Shown one piece after another: positions 7,467-15,408 of a DNA stretch of 21,992 nt. This DNA comes from an uncultured Muribaculum sp. (lineage in GTDB: Bacteria > Bacteroidota > Bacteroidia > Bacteroidales > Muribaculaceae). The notes under the pieces are model-generated. The model saw nothing but the letters and a program-made list of their open reading frames with translations, searched no databases and had not been told where the DNA came from. Made by a program: the position numbers and the translations under genes. The DNA is taken from assembly GCA_910589555.1 (NCBI GenBank), contig CAJUTE010000044.1:1-21992 (forward strand). The letters are read 5' to 3'. Each line of letters opens with the position of its first letter. Positions within the stretch are counted from its first letter, which is position 1.

Positions 7467-8706
7467 TAATCCAAATACTACCAATACACTATTTCCTCTG
7501 ACTGAATTATTCATTGATTGGAGAGATTTGGAGTTCAGTCATCCTGAACGAAAGATCAGACTTGCCACGTCATTTAGTGGCATTGGCGCTATTGAACATG
7601 CTTTTCAGCGACTTGGGCTCAATTTTGAAATAGTTTTCGCAGGAGATATTGATGACAAATGCAAAAAGTCTTACTTTGCTAATTACCATATCTCTGAGAA
7701 CCAATGGCATTCGGATATACATAATCTCGATGCCACGCCATATTTTGGGAAAGTCGATCTTTTTGTAGGTGGTGCCCCTTGTCAAGCATTTTCCATGGTT
7801 GGAAAGCGTAAGGGATTTGAGGATACTCGCGGTACTTTGTTTAGAGAGTTTGCCCGCGTGGTTAAGGAATGTCAACCAAAAGTTTTCATCTTTGAGAACG
7901 TCAAGGGTTTACTCAATCACGACAATGGTAACACATGGGATGTCATCAGACATACATTTGAAGATTATTGCGGATATCACATCTGTTTCCAGACACTGAA
8001 TAGCAAAGATTATGGTATTCCTCAACACAGGGAACGTATATTCTGTATTGGTTTTAAGGATCCCACAGAATTCACATTTCCTCGTGCGATTCCGTTAGAG
8101 TACCGTATGTACGACTTTTTAGAAGATTATATTTCAACTAAATACTTCCTCAAAGAAAAAGGGATAAAATTTGTCACCTCCTCCAAGAATCGCACTAAAT
8201 GCTATACTCAAATTAATGGCGATGTAGCCTTGTGCCAAAAGAGAAACCAACAGTTCAACTGGCACGGGGATTTTGTATATCACCCTGCACTTGAAAATGA
8301 AAAATATGAGGAGGGTTGGGATGAATTCATCTTTGATGTTCGAGATGTTGAAGAAAAATACTATCTTTCCGATAAAGTCCGTAACTATGTTTTGGCTCCA
8401 GGCACCAAAAATTTCAAGACTTCAACCGAGACTGATTTGGACGTAGCACGTCCTTTACTTCAGTCAATGCATAAAATGCACCGGGCAGGAGTGGATAACT
8501 ATGTAACCCACAAAGGTCGCATCCGCAAACTTACGCCACGCGAATGTCTGCGCCTGATGGGGTTCAAGGATTCCTTCAAGATAGTTGTATCGGACACATC
8601 CATGTATCAACAAGCAGGCAATAGCATTGTCGTTGACGTCTTGATTGCATTACTTAAACAACTTGATATTACCAAATACGGCATAAATAATAACCATGAA
8701 AATTAA
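7459..8706 (+). CDS. C5-cytosine DNA methyltransferase (type II modification enzyme)
   Basis: A 415-residue enzyme transferring methyl from S-adenosylmethionine to carbon 5 of cytosine in DNA. The ordered C5-MTase motifs are intact: motif I FSGIGAIE (39-46) for cofactor binding, motif IV GGAPCQAFS with catalytic Cys108, motif VI FENV (145-148), motif VIII QHRER (189-193), and the C-terminal pair LTPRECLRLMGF (358-369) and QAGNS (385-389). The target recognition region is roughly 210-345 and does not reveal the site. The stop overlaps the start of the HNH endonuclease by 11 bases, indicating a restriction-modification pair. The DNA is visibly more AT-rich than the host genes on either side, suggesting horizontal acquisition. 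Confidence 0.95.
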   Translation: MADNPNTTNTLFPLTELFIDWRDLEFSHPERKIRLATSFSGIGAIEHAFQRLGLNFEIVFAGDIDDKCKKSYFANYHISENQWHSDIHNLDATPYFGKVDLFVGGAPCQAFSMVGKRKGFEDTRGTLFREFARVVKECQPKVFIFENVKGLLNHDNGNTWDVIRHTFEDYCGYHICFQTLNSKDYGIPQHRERIFCIGFKDPTEFTFPRAIPLEYRMYDFLEDYISTKYFLKEKGIKFVTSSKNRTKCYTQINGDVALCQKRNQQFNWHGDFVYHPALENEKYEEGWDEFIFDVRDVEEKYYLSDKVRNYVLAPGTKNFKTSTETDLDVARPLLQSMHKMHRAGVDNYVTHKGRIRKLTPRECLRLMGFKDSFKIVVSDTSMYQQAGNSIVVDVLIALLKQLDITKYGINNNHEN

Positions 8707-9685
8707 CGGACAAAATTTTTCTTTCGTTGATACCCTCAACTCTTCAATCACAGTACCTGATTGCTTTGTTAAGCCGGGTTCGAAGATTGGCGGGGGAAAC
8801 GGAGAAGCAAAGTTATACATTGCTCCCAAAGCCACAATGTACCCATTCTTTGGGAATGAGGGGTTTGCAGCCAAATGCTTTATTCTCAAAAGTGATCTTA
8901 TTGCATACATGAATGCCCTACACTCAGAGTATCTCCATCCATCACAGCCGTATCGAGGTGCAGACAAGATGCCCGAATTATGGCAAGAACGCATCAATAA
9001 AATCAATGCTTTTCCTGAGGTTATTGAATTTACGGTTCATGCCCAAGACCAAATTATTGGTGATAGAGGATACGTCAATTCAAAAGATGCTGGTTATCAG
9101 CTTATCCGAGAAATATCACTACCCCTTGTATCCTATATTTCAGTAATGCAGTTGACAGATCCAATTGGCTCAACTATATATTATTGGAAACTTTTTGCTG
9201 ACTTCGAGGCAATTTCAAATAAGCGAGAAGCTTTGGTATTTACCTACGGCAAGAAAAGGGAGAAAGCAGAATCGCAACCCGTTAAAAAAGAGACTTCACG
9301 TCAGACAGAAATTAGGCGTGCCCGCCAAGGTCAAGGTTTGTACCGTGAAAAGCTCCTTACAGAATGTCCATTTTGCCCAATTACTATGATTAACGATGAG
9401 CGACTGCTAATCGCAAGTCACATTAAACCTTGGGCCGTTGCGAATGATAAAGAAAAAATAGATCATAAAAACGGGTTCATGCTTTCTCCGCTATATGATA
9501 AGCTCTTTGATCGTGGTTTTATGACTTTCTCAGAAGACAAAAAAATCATGTTGTCAAATTGGATTTCCCCAGCAAACAAAAAGCGTCTTGGCGTTGTTGA
9601 TGGTCAATTTATACAAATGCTCCCTCTTGACGAGGAGCGTCAAGCGTATATGCAATTTCATCGTTCATCTGTATTTAAAGGATAA
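8696..9685 (+). CDS. HNH endonuclease, presumed type II restriction enzyme
   Basis: A 329-residue protein. The N-terminal 200 residues match nothing I recognise and may carry DNA recognition. The C-terminal part is an HNH_2-like nuclease domain: a CPFC knuckle (C224, C227), ASHIKPW with H242, then NGFMLSPLYDKLFDRGFMTF beginning at N259. This order (SHIKPW, NGF, DKLFDxG) is that of HNH restriction enzymes paired with C5 methyltransferases. The ATG lies inside the end of the methyltransferase gene (11-base overlap), which ties the two and helps ensure modification comes first. The next gene starts 10 bases downstream. Cleavage specificity is unknown and presumably matches the methyltransferase site. 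Confidence 0.88.
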   Translation: MKINGQNFSFVDTLNSSITVPDCFVKPGSKIGGGNGEAKLYIAPKATMYPFFGNEGFAAKCFILKSDLIAYMNALHSEYLHPSQPYRGADKMPELWQERINKINAFPEVIEFTVHAQDQIIGDRGYVNSKDAGYQLIREISLPLVSYISVMQLTDPIGSTIYYWKLFADFEAISNKREALVFTYGKKREKAESQPVKKETSRQTEIRRARQGQGLYREKLLTECPFCPITMINDERLLIASHIKPWAVANDKEKIDHKNGFMLSPLYDKLFDRGFMTFSEDKKIMLSNWISPANKKRLGVVDGQFIQMLPLDEERQAYMQFHRSSVFKG

Positions 9686-9695
9686 CATTTAATAC

Positions 9696-11540
9696 ATGAA
9701 AACAATAAATTTAAAGACTACAGAAACATATAAATCTATCCCAGCTGGTTTTACATGGGATAATATTCCCCCTTTTTCTATTATCACCGGAGTTAATGGG
9801 GCCGGCAAAACCCAGCTATTAGAAATACTAAAGGGGACTGATAACAATGGTATGGCTCTGTACGTTTCGGCTGAGATTACTGATGAGGACTCTATGACTG
9901 CAACTCTTGTATTACCATCTCCTCAAACACGAGGTAATAATATTACTGGGCTTCTGTCATATTTTCAAAACACTGCCAACCGCCTTGGAAATCTCGCTCA
10001 ATGGAAAAATAATATTAAAGAATGGGAAAACCATATTTCAACATGGATTGAACCTCAATTGAAACAAGATATACCAACTGAAAAGAAATATCAATTAACT
10101 AGCGAAAGAACTAGTCTGCTTGAAAATATTAAATCTTACAAGCAGATGGTTCGTGATAATACCATTTTCGCTTATGAAGAAGAATTAGATGCTATAAGCA
10201 AAAAGCTTTCGATTCCAATAGAAAATCTAACAGAGGCAGATATAAGACGCTATGCAAATCCGTACTTCAATGATTTTTCGGACATTGAAGACCTTGAAAG
10301 ATATATTAAACAAGAACATGATGAATTCAAAGAAAACCTAGCTATAGCAGTAGGGAGAAATGATTTTGAAAAGGTTAAAACTTTAGCAGCCCAAGAGAAG
10401 CCATATCAAAGCATCAACAGATTATTCAAAAAATACGGATTTACATATTTTGAGATGTTAGATCCATTTCCTGAACTAAAAGAAAGAAATGGGGAAATTC
10501 GATTTGAAGGAAAGAATGGAGAAATAATAGATTACAACGCACTATCATCCGGAGAGCAAATGATAGTCATGTTTATCGCCTTATCACTTGGACGAAATAT
10601 ATCGGGTAATAGAATAAATACTTTAATATTAGATGAACCGGATGCTCACCTTCATCCAACAATGAGCAAAATGATGGTTGAGATTCTTCATGAGTTATCT
10701 ATGCCAAAAGAGTTAGGAGGAGGAGATATTCGTGTGATTATTACTACTCATTCCCCCTCTACAGTTGCATTTGCACCTGAGGGAGCTTTATTTGTCATTG
10801 AAAAAAATCATGAATGCAAGAAGGTAAGGGAGACTTGCGCATCTGAAGCTATAAACATACTTAGCGATGGTATTCTTACTTATGATAAAGCAGTAAAACA
10901 ATTTTCATTGGCAATAAATTCCAATAAAGATGTTATAGTTTTTGTAGAAGGCAAAACCGATATACTTCATTTGAATCGAGCGAACGAATTGCTCGGCTAC
11001 AATCTTCCCTTTGAAATTATCGACATGCATGATGCCGGAGCACTAGCAAACTTCATTAAATCAACCCCCTCAAAAATATTCCCAGGAAAGAAGTTGATTG
11101 CTCTTTTTGACGCAGACACAGAAGGATTTAAATCATATGGGAGTATAACAGGGGACAGTCAGTCAATTCATTTGGCTAAAATTATTACTGCTATTCAATG
11201 TGAAAACAACTCATTCGCTATGACTTTGGTCGCTCCTGCTCAAATAAATAAGTATTGTCCAATAGAATTTCTGTATCCATTAGAATATCTAAGGACTCAT
11301 AATATGTTAGAGAAAAGAAATTTCCAAGAGTATCAAAATTTGTATAAAGCCTCTAGCCTTGAAGAGGCAACCAACTTAAACAATGAATATGATAAAGAAA
11401 CTGGATTGAAACCATTCAAAGCAAATGATTCAAATAAGGATGCATTTTCTCAGATATGTGCATTAGAAACTGAATCTAAATTATTTGACAACTTCAAGCC
11501 TACTTTGGAGGTAATAAAACAAATAATTGAGTACAAATAA
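9696..11540 (+). CDS. ABC-type ATPase with C-terminal TOPRIM nuclease domain (OLD/PARIS-like)
   Basis: A 614-residue protein. The N-terminal ATPase has Walker A GVNGAGKT (32-39), a long charged helical insertion (about 100-250, probably a coiled coil), signature SSGEQ (284-288), Walker B LILDEPDAHLHP (310-321, with D313 and E314) and switch H352 in TTHS. The C-terminal part is TOPRIM-like: VEGKTD with E418, then LFDADTEG with D472 and D474, the acidic triad that binds metal. PIEFLYPLEYL follows, recalling the block after the DxD in DUF4435/AriB proteins. ATPase plus TOPRIM is the plan of OLD nucleases, Gabija GajA and fused PARIS proteins, which act in phage defence. Here it sits 10 bases behind a restriction enzyme. 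It is the most AT-rich gene in the window and uses many AGA codons. Confidence 0.88.
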   Translation: MKTINLKTTETYKSIPAGFTWDNIPPFSIITGVNGAGKTQLLEILKGTDNNGMALYVSAEITDEDSMTATLVLPSPQTRGNNITGLLSYFQNTANRLGNLAQWKNNIKEWENHISTWIEPQLKQDIPTEKKYQLTSERTSLLENIKSYKQMVRDNTIFAYEEELDAISKKLSIPIENLTEADIRRYANPYFNDFSDIEDLERYIKQEHDEFKENLAIAVGRNDFEKVKTLAAQEKPYQSINRLFKKYGFTYFEMLDPFPELKERNGEIRFEGKNGEIIDYNALSSGEQMIVMFIALSLGRNISGNRINTLILDEPDAHLHPTMSKMMVEILHELSMPKELGGGDIRVIITTHSPSTVAFAPEGALFVIEKNHECKKVRETCASEAINILSDGILTYDKAVKQFSLAINSNKDVIVFVEGKTDILHLNRANELLGYNLPFEIIDMHDAGALANFIKSTPSKIFPGKKLIALFDADTEGFKSYGSITGDSQSIHLAKIITAIQCENNSFAMTLVAPAQINKYCPIEFLYPLEYLRTHNMLEKRNFQEYQNLYKASSLEEATNLNNEYDKETGLKPFKANDSNKDAFSQICALETESKLFDNFKPTLEVIKQIIEYK

Positions 11541-11547
11541 CACGGGA

Positions 11548-12116
11548 TGGTTGAAGCCGATAGTTAACGGTCAGATCATATTATACTAGACGCAGGGAGG
11601 TAAGGCAAAGATTGAGGTTCGGCTTGCCGGTGAGACCGTGCGGCTGACTTCCGACTAGATGACGGAGTTATTTCAGCGCAATAAGTCTACTATTTCGAGG
11701 CACATCAAGAATATCTACGAAAGTGGTGAATTAGAGCAGAATCGAACTGTTGCAAAAAATGCAACAGTTCAGAATAAAAAGCTGCGAAAGGTTGAGTGCA
11801 ACATCGCACACTACAATCTCGACATGATTATCAGCGTCGGGTACAGTCAACTCACATCGTGGCATGCAATTCCGCCAGTGGGCTACGCAGGTGTTGAAGG
11901 AGTATATGATAAAGGGCAAAACTCGATGATTTCCTGACACTTTCGGGCAAAGAGCTCTTGACTCACGCCGGAACGGTAACGGCAGAGGTTGCGAAGCTAA
12001 AAGCCGATACAGAATACGACCGTTTCCGTGAGCGTACACAGTATCAGCTTTCGCCTGTTGAGATACATTTCCTCGAAGCATTCGATGCCGAGCAGAAGAA
12101 ACTTAAAAGCGAATGA
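11548..12116 (+). pseudogene. Decayed RhuM-family gene
   Basis: The frame of 11548 reads KPIVNGQIILY, then a TAG (11587-11589), GGKAKIEVRLAGETV, a second TAG (11656-11658), then MTELFQRNKSTISRHIKNIY and on to DMIISVGY. These are the conserved N-terminal blocks of virulence RhuM-family proteins. After VGY a two-base loss shifts frame: the next frame resumes as VNSHRGMQFRQWATQVLKEYMIKG. The middle of the family is then missing. The original C-terminus continues in yet another frame as LDDFLTLSGKELLTHAG through LSPVEIHFLEAFDAEQKK to a TGA at 12114-12116. Two stops, a frameshift and an internal deletion make it non-functional. RhuM genes travel with restriction systems and islands, fitting a mobile origin for this locus. 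Confidence 0.82.
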
Positions 12117-12212
12117 TTACCTCCGCCATGTCAAAATGATGGAATACCGAAACGCAATCTCAAAATCCACCGGCTACAGGTGATGCTTTTTCGGAATCTC
12201 GTTTTTTTATCG

Positions 12213-12220
12213 TATTTTTG
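12213..12220 (+). promoter_or_regulatory. Candidate -7 element of the ribE operon
   Basis: TATTTTTG followed by CA is a strong match to the Bacteroidetes -7 box. TTTC at 12189-12192, 20 bases upstream, is a near -33 match. The start of transcription would be near 12227, giving a leader of under 20 bases. There is no room for an FMN riboswitch, so riboflavin control by that route is unlikely here. Confidence 0.6.
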
Positions 12221-12244
12221 CAGTATAAATCAAAATCGACTATT

Positions 12245-12850
12245 ATGTTTTCCGGAATTGTTGAAGAGGCGGCTAAAGTTGTCGCAGTGAAGAGAGACGG
12301 AGGTAATGTACACCTCACGATGTCATGCTCTTTTGTTGATGAGTTGAAAATAGACCAGTCAATAGCCCACAACGGAGTATGCCTCACGGTAGTGGCTCTT
12401 CCGGGTGACGGCACTTACACCGTGACCGCTATCCAGGAAACTCTTGACCGCAGCAATCTCGGCGACCTCAAGGAGGGCGACCTTGTGAATGTGGAGCGCA
12501 GCATGATCATGAACGGACGTCTTGACGGGCACATCGTGCAGGGACATGTGGATTGCACCGCCGTGTGCGACGAGGTGAAGGAAGTGGACGGAAGCAAATA
12601 TTTCCGGTTCCGCTACAACGTGGACAAGGAGATGGCACAACGCGGATATGTGACCGTGGAGAAAGGCTCGGTCACCGTCAACGGCGTGAGCCTCACTGTG
12701 TGTGACTCAACCGTAGACTCATTCCGGGTGGCGATCATCCCCTACACTTTCGAGCATACCAACTTCTGCCGCCTTGCGGAAGGCTCACGCGTCAATCTTG
12801 AGTTTGACATAATCGGCAAATATCTTGCCCGTCTTATGGAGGTGAAATAA
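12245..12850 (+). CDS. ribE: Riboflavin synthase, alpha subunit
   Basis: A 201-residue enzyme that dismutates two 6,7-dimethyl-8-ribityllumazine molecules to riboflavin and a pyrimidinedione, the last step of riboflavin synthesis. The start is the ATG giving the signature N-terminus MFSGIVEEA; an in-frame TTG nine codons upstream overlaps the promoter box and is rejected. Two lumazine-binding repeats are visible: the first about 1-95 with AHNGVCLTVV, the second about 96-190 with GHIVQGHVD and VNGVSLTV. It heads a closely spaced run of seven genes; the next starts nine bases after its stop. Confidence 0.95.
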   Translation: MFSGIVEEAAKVVAVKRDGGNVHLTMSCSFVDELKIDQSIAHNGVCLTVVALPGDGTYTVTAIQETLDRSNLGDLKEGDLVNVERSMIMNGRLDGHIVQGHVDCTAVCDEVKEVDGSKYFRFRYNVDKEMAQRGYVTVEKGSVTVNGVSLTVCDSTVDSFRVAIIPYTFEHTNFCRLAEGSRVNLEFDIIGKYLARLMEVK

Positions 12851-12859
12851 CCGGAGCCG

Positions 12860-13426
12860 ATGGAAAAGAAAGGTATCGCAGTCTACTGTGCCTCAGCCCC
12901 GGATATCGACAAGGTTTATTTTGACTTTGCCCGAGAGCTCGGCGCGCTCATCGCCAAAGCAGGGCTTCAGGTGGTGAACGGCGGCGGAAGAGCCGGGCTC
13001 ATGGGAGCCACCATAGAGGGAGCTGTCGCTGCCGGAGGTGAAGTGACCGGAGTGCTCCCGCGATTCATGGTTGAAAAAGGTTGGGACCACAAGGACTTGA
13101 CACGACGCATCATCACGGAGACCATGCATGAGCGTAAACTCACGATAGCCGAAATGTCGGTAGGAGCGATCGCCCTTCCCGGCGGAGTGGGCACACTCGA
13201 CGAGCTGTTTGAGATCATCACATGGCGCCAGCTCGGGCTCTACGACGGGAGCGTGGTGATCGCCAACATCGACGGCTTCTACGACCATCTTCTCGCCCAT
13301 CTGCAGGGGGCTTGCGACCGCCACTTCATGCGCGGCAGAGGACTATGGAGCGTTGCCACCACTCCCGAAGAGGCTCTGCGCATGGCTCTCGACCGGCAGG
13401 AACTAACCATCTTGGAAAAATATTGA
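12860..13426 (+). CDS. LOG-family protein (TIGR00730 Rossmann-fold)
   Basis: A 188-residue protein of the lysine-decarboxylase-like/LOG family. The nucleotide-binding GGGRAGLMG (about 41-49) and the signature PGGVGTLDE (107-115, with E115 in the active site) are both present, together with MHERK upstream. Characterised relatives are nucleoside 5'-monophosphate phosphoribohydrolases that release a base from AMP or cytokinin ribotides; no lysine decarboxylase activity is expected despite old annotations. The bacterial substrate is not settled. It lies between ribE and a DUF4271 gene with gaps of 9 and 5 bases, so it is probably co-transcribed. Confidence 0.93.
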   Translation: MEKKGIAVYCASAPDIDKVYFDFARELGALIAKAGLQVVNGGGRAGLMGATIEGAVAAGGEVTGVLPRFMVEKGWDHKDLTRRIITETMHERKLTIAEMSVGAIALPGGVGTLDELFEIITWRQLGLYDGSVVIANIDGFYDHLLAHLQGACDRHFMRGRGLWSVATTPEEALRMALDRQELTILEKY

Positions 13427-13431
13427 CCGCG

Positions 13432-14217
13432 ATGAACCACGTAATTCCATCTCATTGCCACCCGTTTGACGCCCCAACAGAAGTGGAGATCAAAGGCTTC
13501 AGCGACTCTGTCGAGGCGTTCACGCTGGGAATGCCGGGGGAATTGCGGCCCGATCTTCTCGGCACCAATTCAGTGCTGCTGTGCATAATAATGGGCATGA
13601 TCCTGATTGTCATTTTCAACATCAGGGAGTGCCCTCGATTCTTCTCCACCTTCACCGACGACCTTATAAGCCGCCGACGCCGCTCCAACGTGTTCAACGA
13701 GCGCACCGTCAACGAAACCCGTGTCACCGGCGTGTTCATCCTCCAGCTGTGTGTGTGCGAGGCACTGTTGCTACTGCCATTCCTCCGCGGCATGGGGATG
13801 TCAATCCCCGGCTCGCTCATCCCCATAGCGATAGGCGTGCTGATAAGCACCACCATAGCCTACTACGTGTGCCAGCTATGCGTATACCGCCTCATCGGCT
13901 ACGTTTTTGCCGACAAAACCGATTCACGTCTCTGGATCAGAGGCTTCAACGCATCGCAAGTGCTGCTGGGCTGGACCTTGGTTCTCCCCGCGCTCGCAGT
14001 GCTGTTCTACCCTTCGACAATTGACTATTTGCTTCCGATAAGCGGAATTTTGTATATTTTAGCTCGTATAGTATTCTTTTCTAAGGGATTTAGAATTTTT
14101 TATCACGGTTTTTCATCATTACTCTATTTTATTTTGTACCTTTGCAGTGTGGAAATTGTGCCGCTGATAATAGTGTATCATGCCATTTTCTCGCTGTATC
14201 GTAACATTATTTGCTAA
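13432..14217 (+). CDS. DUF4271 integral membrane protein
   Basis: A 261-residue protein with a soluble N-terminus of about 45 residues followed by about six hydrophobic helices, beginning with SVLLCIIMGMILIVIF and ending with IIVYHAIFSLYRNII. The pattern, length and position just before uroporphyrinogen-III synthase match the Bacteroidetes family DUF4271, whose function is unknown. The ATG at 13432, five bases after the upstream stop, is chosen; the same frame stays open far upstream but only as a shadow of the LOG gene. The C-terminal third is more AT-rich than the rest and contains a possible promoter for hemD. Confidence 0.85.
   Translation: MNHVIPSHCHPFDAPTEVEIKGFSDSVEAFTLGMPGELRPDLLGTNSVLLCIIMGMILIVIFNIRECPRFFSTFTDDLISRRRRSNVFNERTVNETRVTGVFILQLCVCEALLLLPFLRGMGMSIPGSLIPIAIGVLISTTIAYYVCQLCVYRLIGYVFADKTDSRLWIRGFNASQVLLGWTLVLPALAVLFYPSTIDYLLPISGILYILARIVFFSKGFRIFYHGFSSLLYFILYLCSVEIVPLIIVYHAIFSLYRNIIC
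14137..14144 (+). promoter_or_regulatory. Candidate internal promoter for hemD
   Basis: TACCTTTG followed by CA is a textbook TAnnTTTG box lying within the end of the DUF4271 gene, in a local AT-rich patch. It would start transcripts near 14151, about 90 bases before hemD. No exact TTTG lies 20 bases upstream. Confidence 0.4.
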
Positions 14218-14242
14218 CCTACACAAATAAAACATAGTTAGA

Positions 14243-14992
14243 GTGAAAGTAAAAAAAGTGCTGGTTTCACAGCCAAAGCCTACATCCGACAAATCGCCCT
14301 ACTACGAAATCGCTGAAAAATACGGCATCGAAATCAATTTTCGTCCGTTTATCAAAGTGGAGGGATTAAGCGCGAAAGAGTTCCGACAGTCACGCATAAA
14401 CATTTCAGAATTCACGGCAGTAATCTTTACCGCCCGCACAGCTGTTGATCATTTTTTCCGCTTATGCGAAGAAATGCGTTATTCGGTACCTGATACTATG
14501 AAGTATTTTTGCACCACCGAGTCAATCGCCAATTATCTGCAAAAATACATCATCTACCGCAAACGCAAGATTTTCTATGTAAACACCGGCAAACTTGATG
14601 ACCTGCTTCCCTATCTTCAGAAGCACAACAAGGAAAATTATCTTTATGTGGTGAGCGATGTCCACAAAGACGATGCCAACATCCTTGACCACAACAACAT
14701 CCGCTACACCCGCGCGGTGATGTACCGCACAGTGAGCAATGATTTCGGTCCCGATGAAGCATTTGACTACGATATGCTCCTGTTCTTCAGCCCCTCGGGA
14801 ATAGACTCCCTGTTGAAGAACTTCCCCGATTTCCATCAGGATGATATCCGCATAGGATGCTTCGGAGCAACCACCGCCAAAGCGGTGCGCGACGCAGGAC
14901 TGCGCCTTGACATGGAGGCTCCGTCGGTTGCCGCTCCGTCAATGACTGCCGCGCTCGATATGTTCCTGAAGGAGGACGCTAAAAACAATTAA
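14243..14992 (+). CDS. hemD: Uroporphyrinogen-III synthase
   Basis: A 249-residue HemD-family protein, the enzyme that cyclises hydroxymethylbilane with inversion of ring D in tetrapyrrole synthesis. The start is GTG; no ATG is available near the conserved N-terminus VKKVLVSQPKP. Typical Bacteroidales HemD blocks are present: FRPFIKVEGLSAKEFR, TAVIFTARTAVDHFF, YFCTTESIANYLQKY, RTVSNDFGPDE, LFFSPSGIDSL and a C-terminal GATTAKAVRDAGLRL plus PSMTAALDMF. The two-lobed fold is implied by the repeat-like layout. It stands alone among haem genes here; rnpA follows after five bases. Confidence 0.93.
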   Translation: MKVKKVLVSQPKPTSDKSPYYEIAEKYGIEINFRPFIKVEGLSAKEFRQSRINISEFTAVIFTARTAVDHFFRLCEEMRYSVPDTMKYFCTTESIANYLQKYIIYRKRKIFYVNTGKLDDLLPYLQKHNKENYLYVVSDVHKDDANILDHNNIRYTRAVMYRTVSNDFGPDEAFDYDMLLFFSPSGIDSLLKNFPDFHQDDIRIGCFGATTAKAVRDAGLRLDMEAPSVAAPSMTAALDMFLKEDAKNN

Positions 14993-14997
14993 CCGCA

Positions 14998-15408
14998 GTG
15001 GAAACGCTTCGTCTCTATAAAAGGGAAAAGCTCTGCTCGGTGACAGCCATAGACCGCCTCTTCGCTTCACGCGAAGAGGCGTGTGCATTTCTTGCCTATC
15101 CCCTGAGAGCCGTGTGGCGACAGAACACCGCTCGCGGAGCCGCTGCCCAATTCATGATTTCAGTTCCCAAAAAGAAACTGCGCCATGCTGTGGACCGCGT
15201 GACAATGCGCCGCCGCATCCGCGAGGCATACCGTCTGAACCGCCGTCTGGCTCCGGTATTGTCAGACACACCTCTCGACATCGCCTTCATCTATGTAGCC
15301 TCACGCCTTGAACCCTATTCCCGGATAGAGGCTTCGATGAAGAAGATTCTTGCAAAAATACAACCCTCCTCCCCGCAAGGCGATGAAACTGTCACAGATT
15401 CCCTCTAA
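14998..15408 (+). CDS. rnpA: Ribonuclease P protein component
   Basis: A 136-residue protein that binds the RNase P RNA and helps it cut 5' leaders from pre-tRNA. It has a GTG start, five bases after hemD, and no alternative ATG upstream of the conserved region. The family N-terminus (YKREKLCSVTAIDRLFAS) and the ISVPKKKLRHAVDR strand are clear. The usual RNR motif after HAVD is replaced: residues 67-76 read RVTMRRRIRE, where many homologues have RNRxKRxxRE. The gene also contains a perfect 11-base-pair hairpin in codons 20-28. It overlaps yidD by 26 bases, an arrangement widely conserved in bacteria. Confidence 0.92.
   Translation: METLRLYKREKLCSVTAIDRLFASREEACAFLAYPLRAVWRQNTARGAAAQFMISVPKKKLRHAVDRVTMRRRIREAYRLNRRLAPVLSDTPLDIAFIYVASRLEPYSRIEASMKKILAKIQPSSPQGDETVTDSL
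15055..15081 (+). repeat. Perfect inverted repeat inside rnpA
   Basis: CGCCTCTTCGC (15055-15065) and GCGAAGAGGCG (15071-15081) are exact reverse complements around the loop TTCAC. The stem is 11 base pairs and GC-rich. It encodes RLFASREEA of RnpA. No T-run follows, so it is not an intrinsic terminator. Confidence 0.9.

Noticed and set aside
11659..11937. 92-residue frame as a free-standing gene
   Set aside because: It is a fragment of the RhuM pseudogene: family residues continue upstream through stops and downstream in other frames.
7459..12116. Direct repeats or an integrase that would define island ends
   Set aside because: No matching repeats could be found by eye at the edges and no integrase or transposase gene is present in the window.
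12147..12194. CCGAAA/TTTCGG and CACC/GGTG pairs as a riboswitch or terminator before ribE
   Set aside because: The stems are short and weak, lie upstream of the promoter box, and do not match the FMN riboswitch layout.
13222..13431. Upstream extension of the DUF4271 frame
   Set aside because: It overlaps the well-supported LOG gene and gives a non-family Arg-rich N-terminus; the ATG at 13432 gives a normal protein.
13581..14024. 147-residue plus-strand frame inside the DUF4271 gene
   Set aside because: Arg/His/Pro-rich shadow frame of a membrane protein gene.
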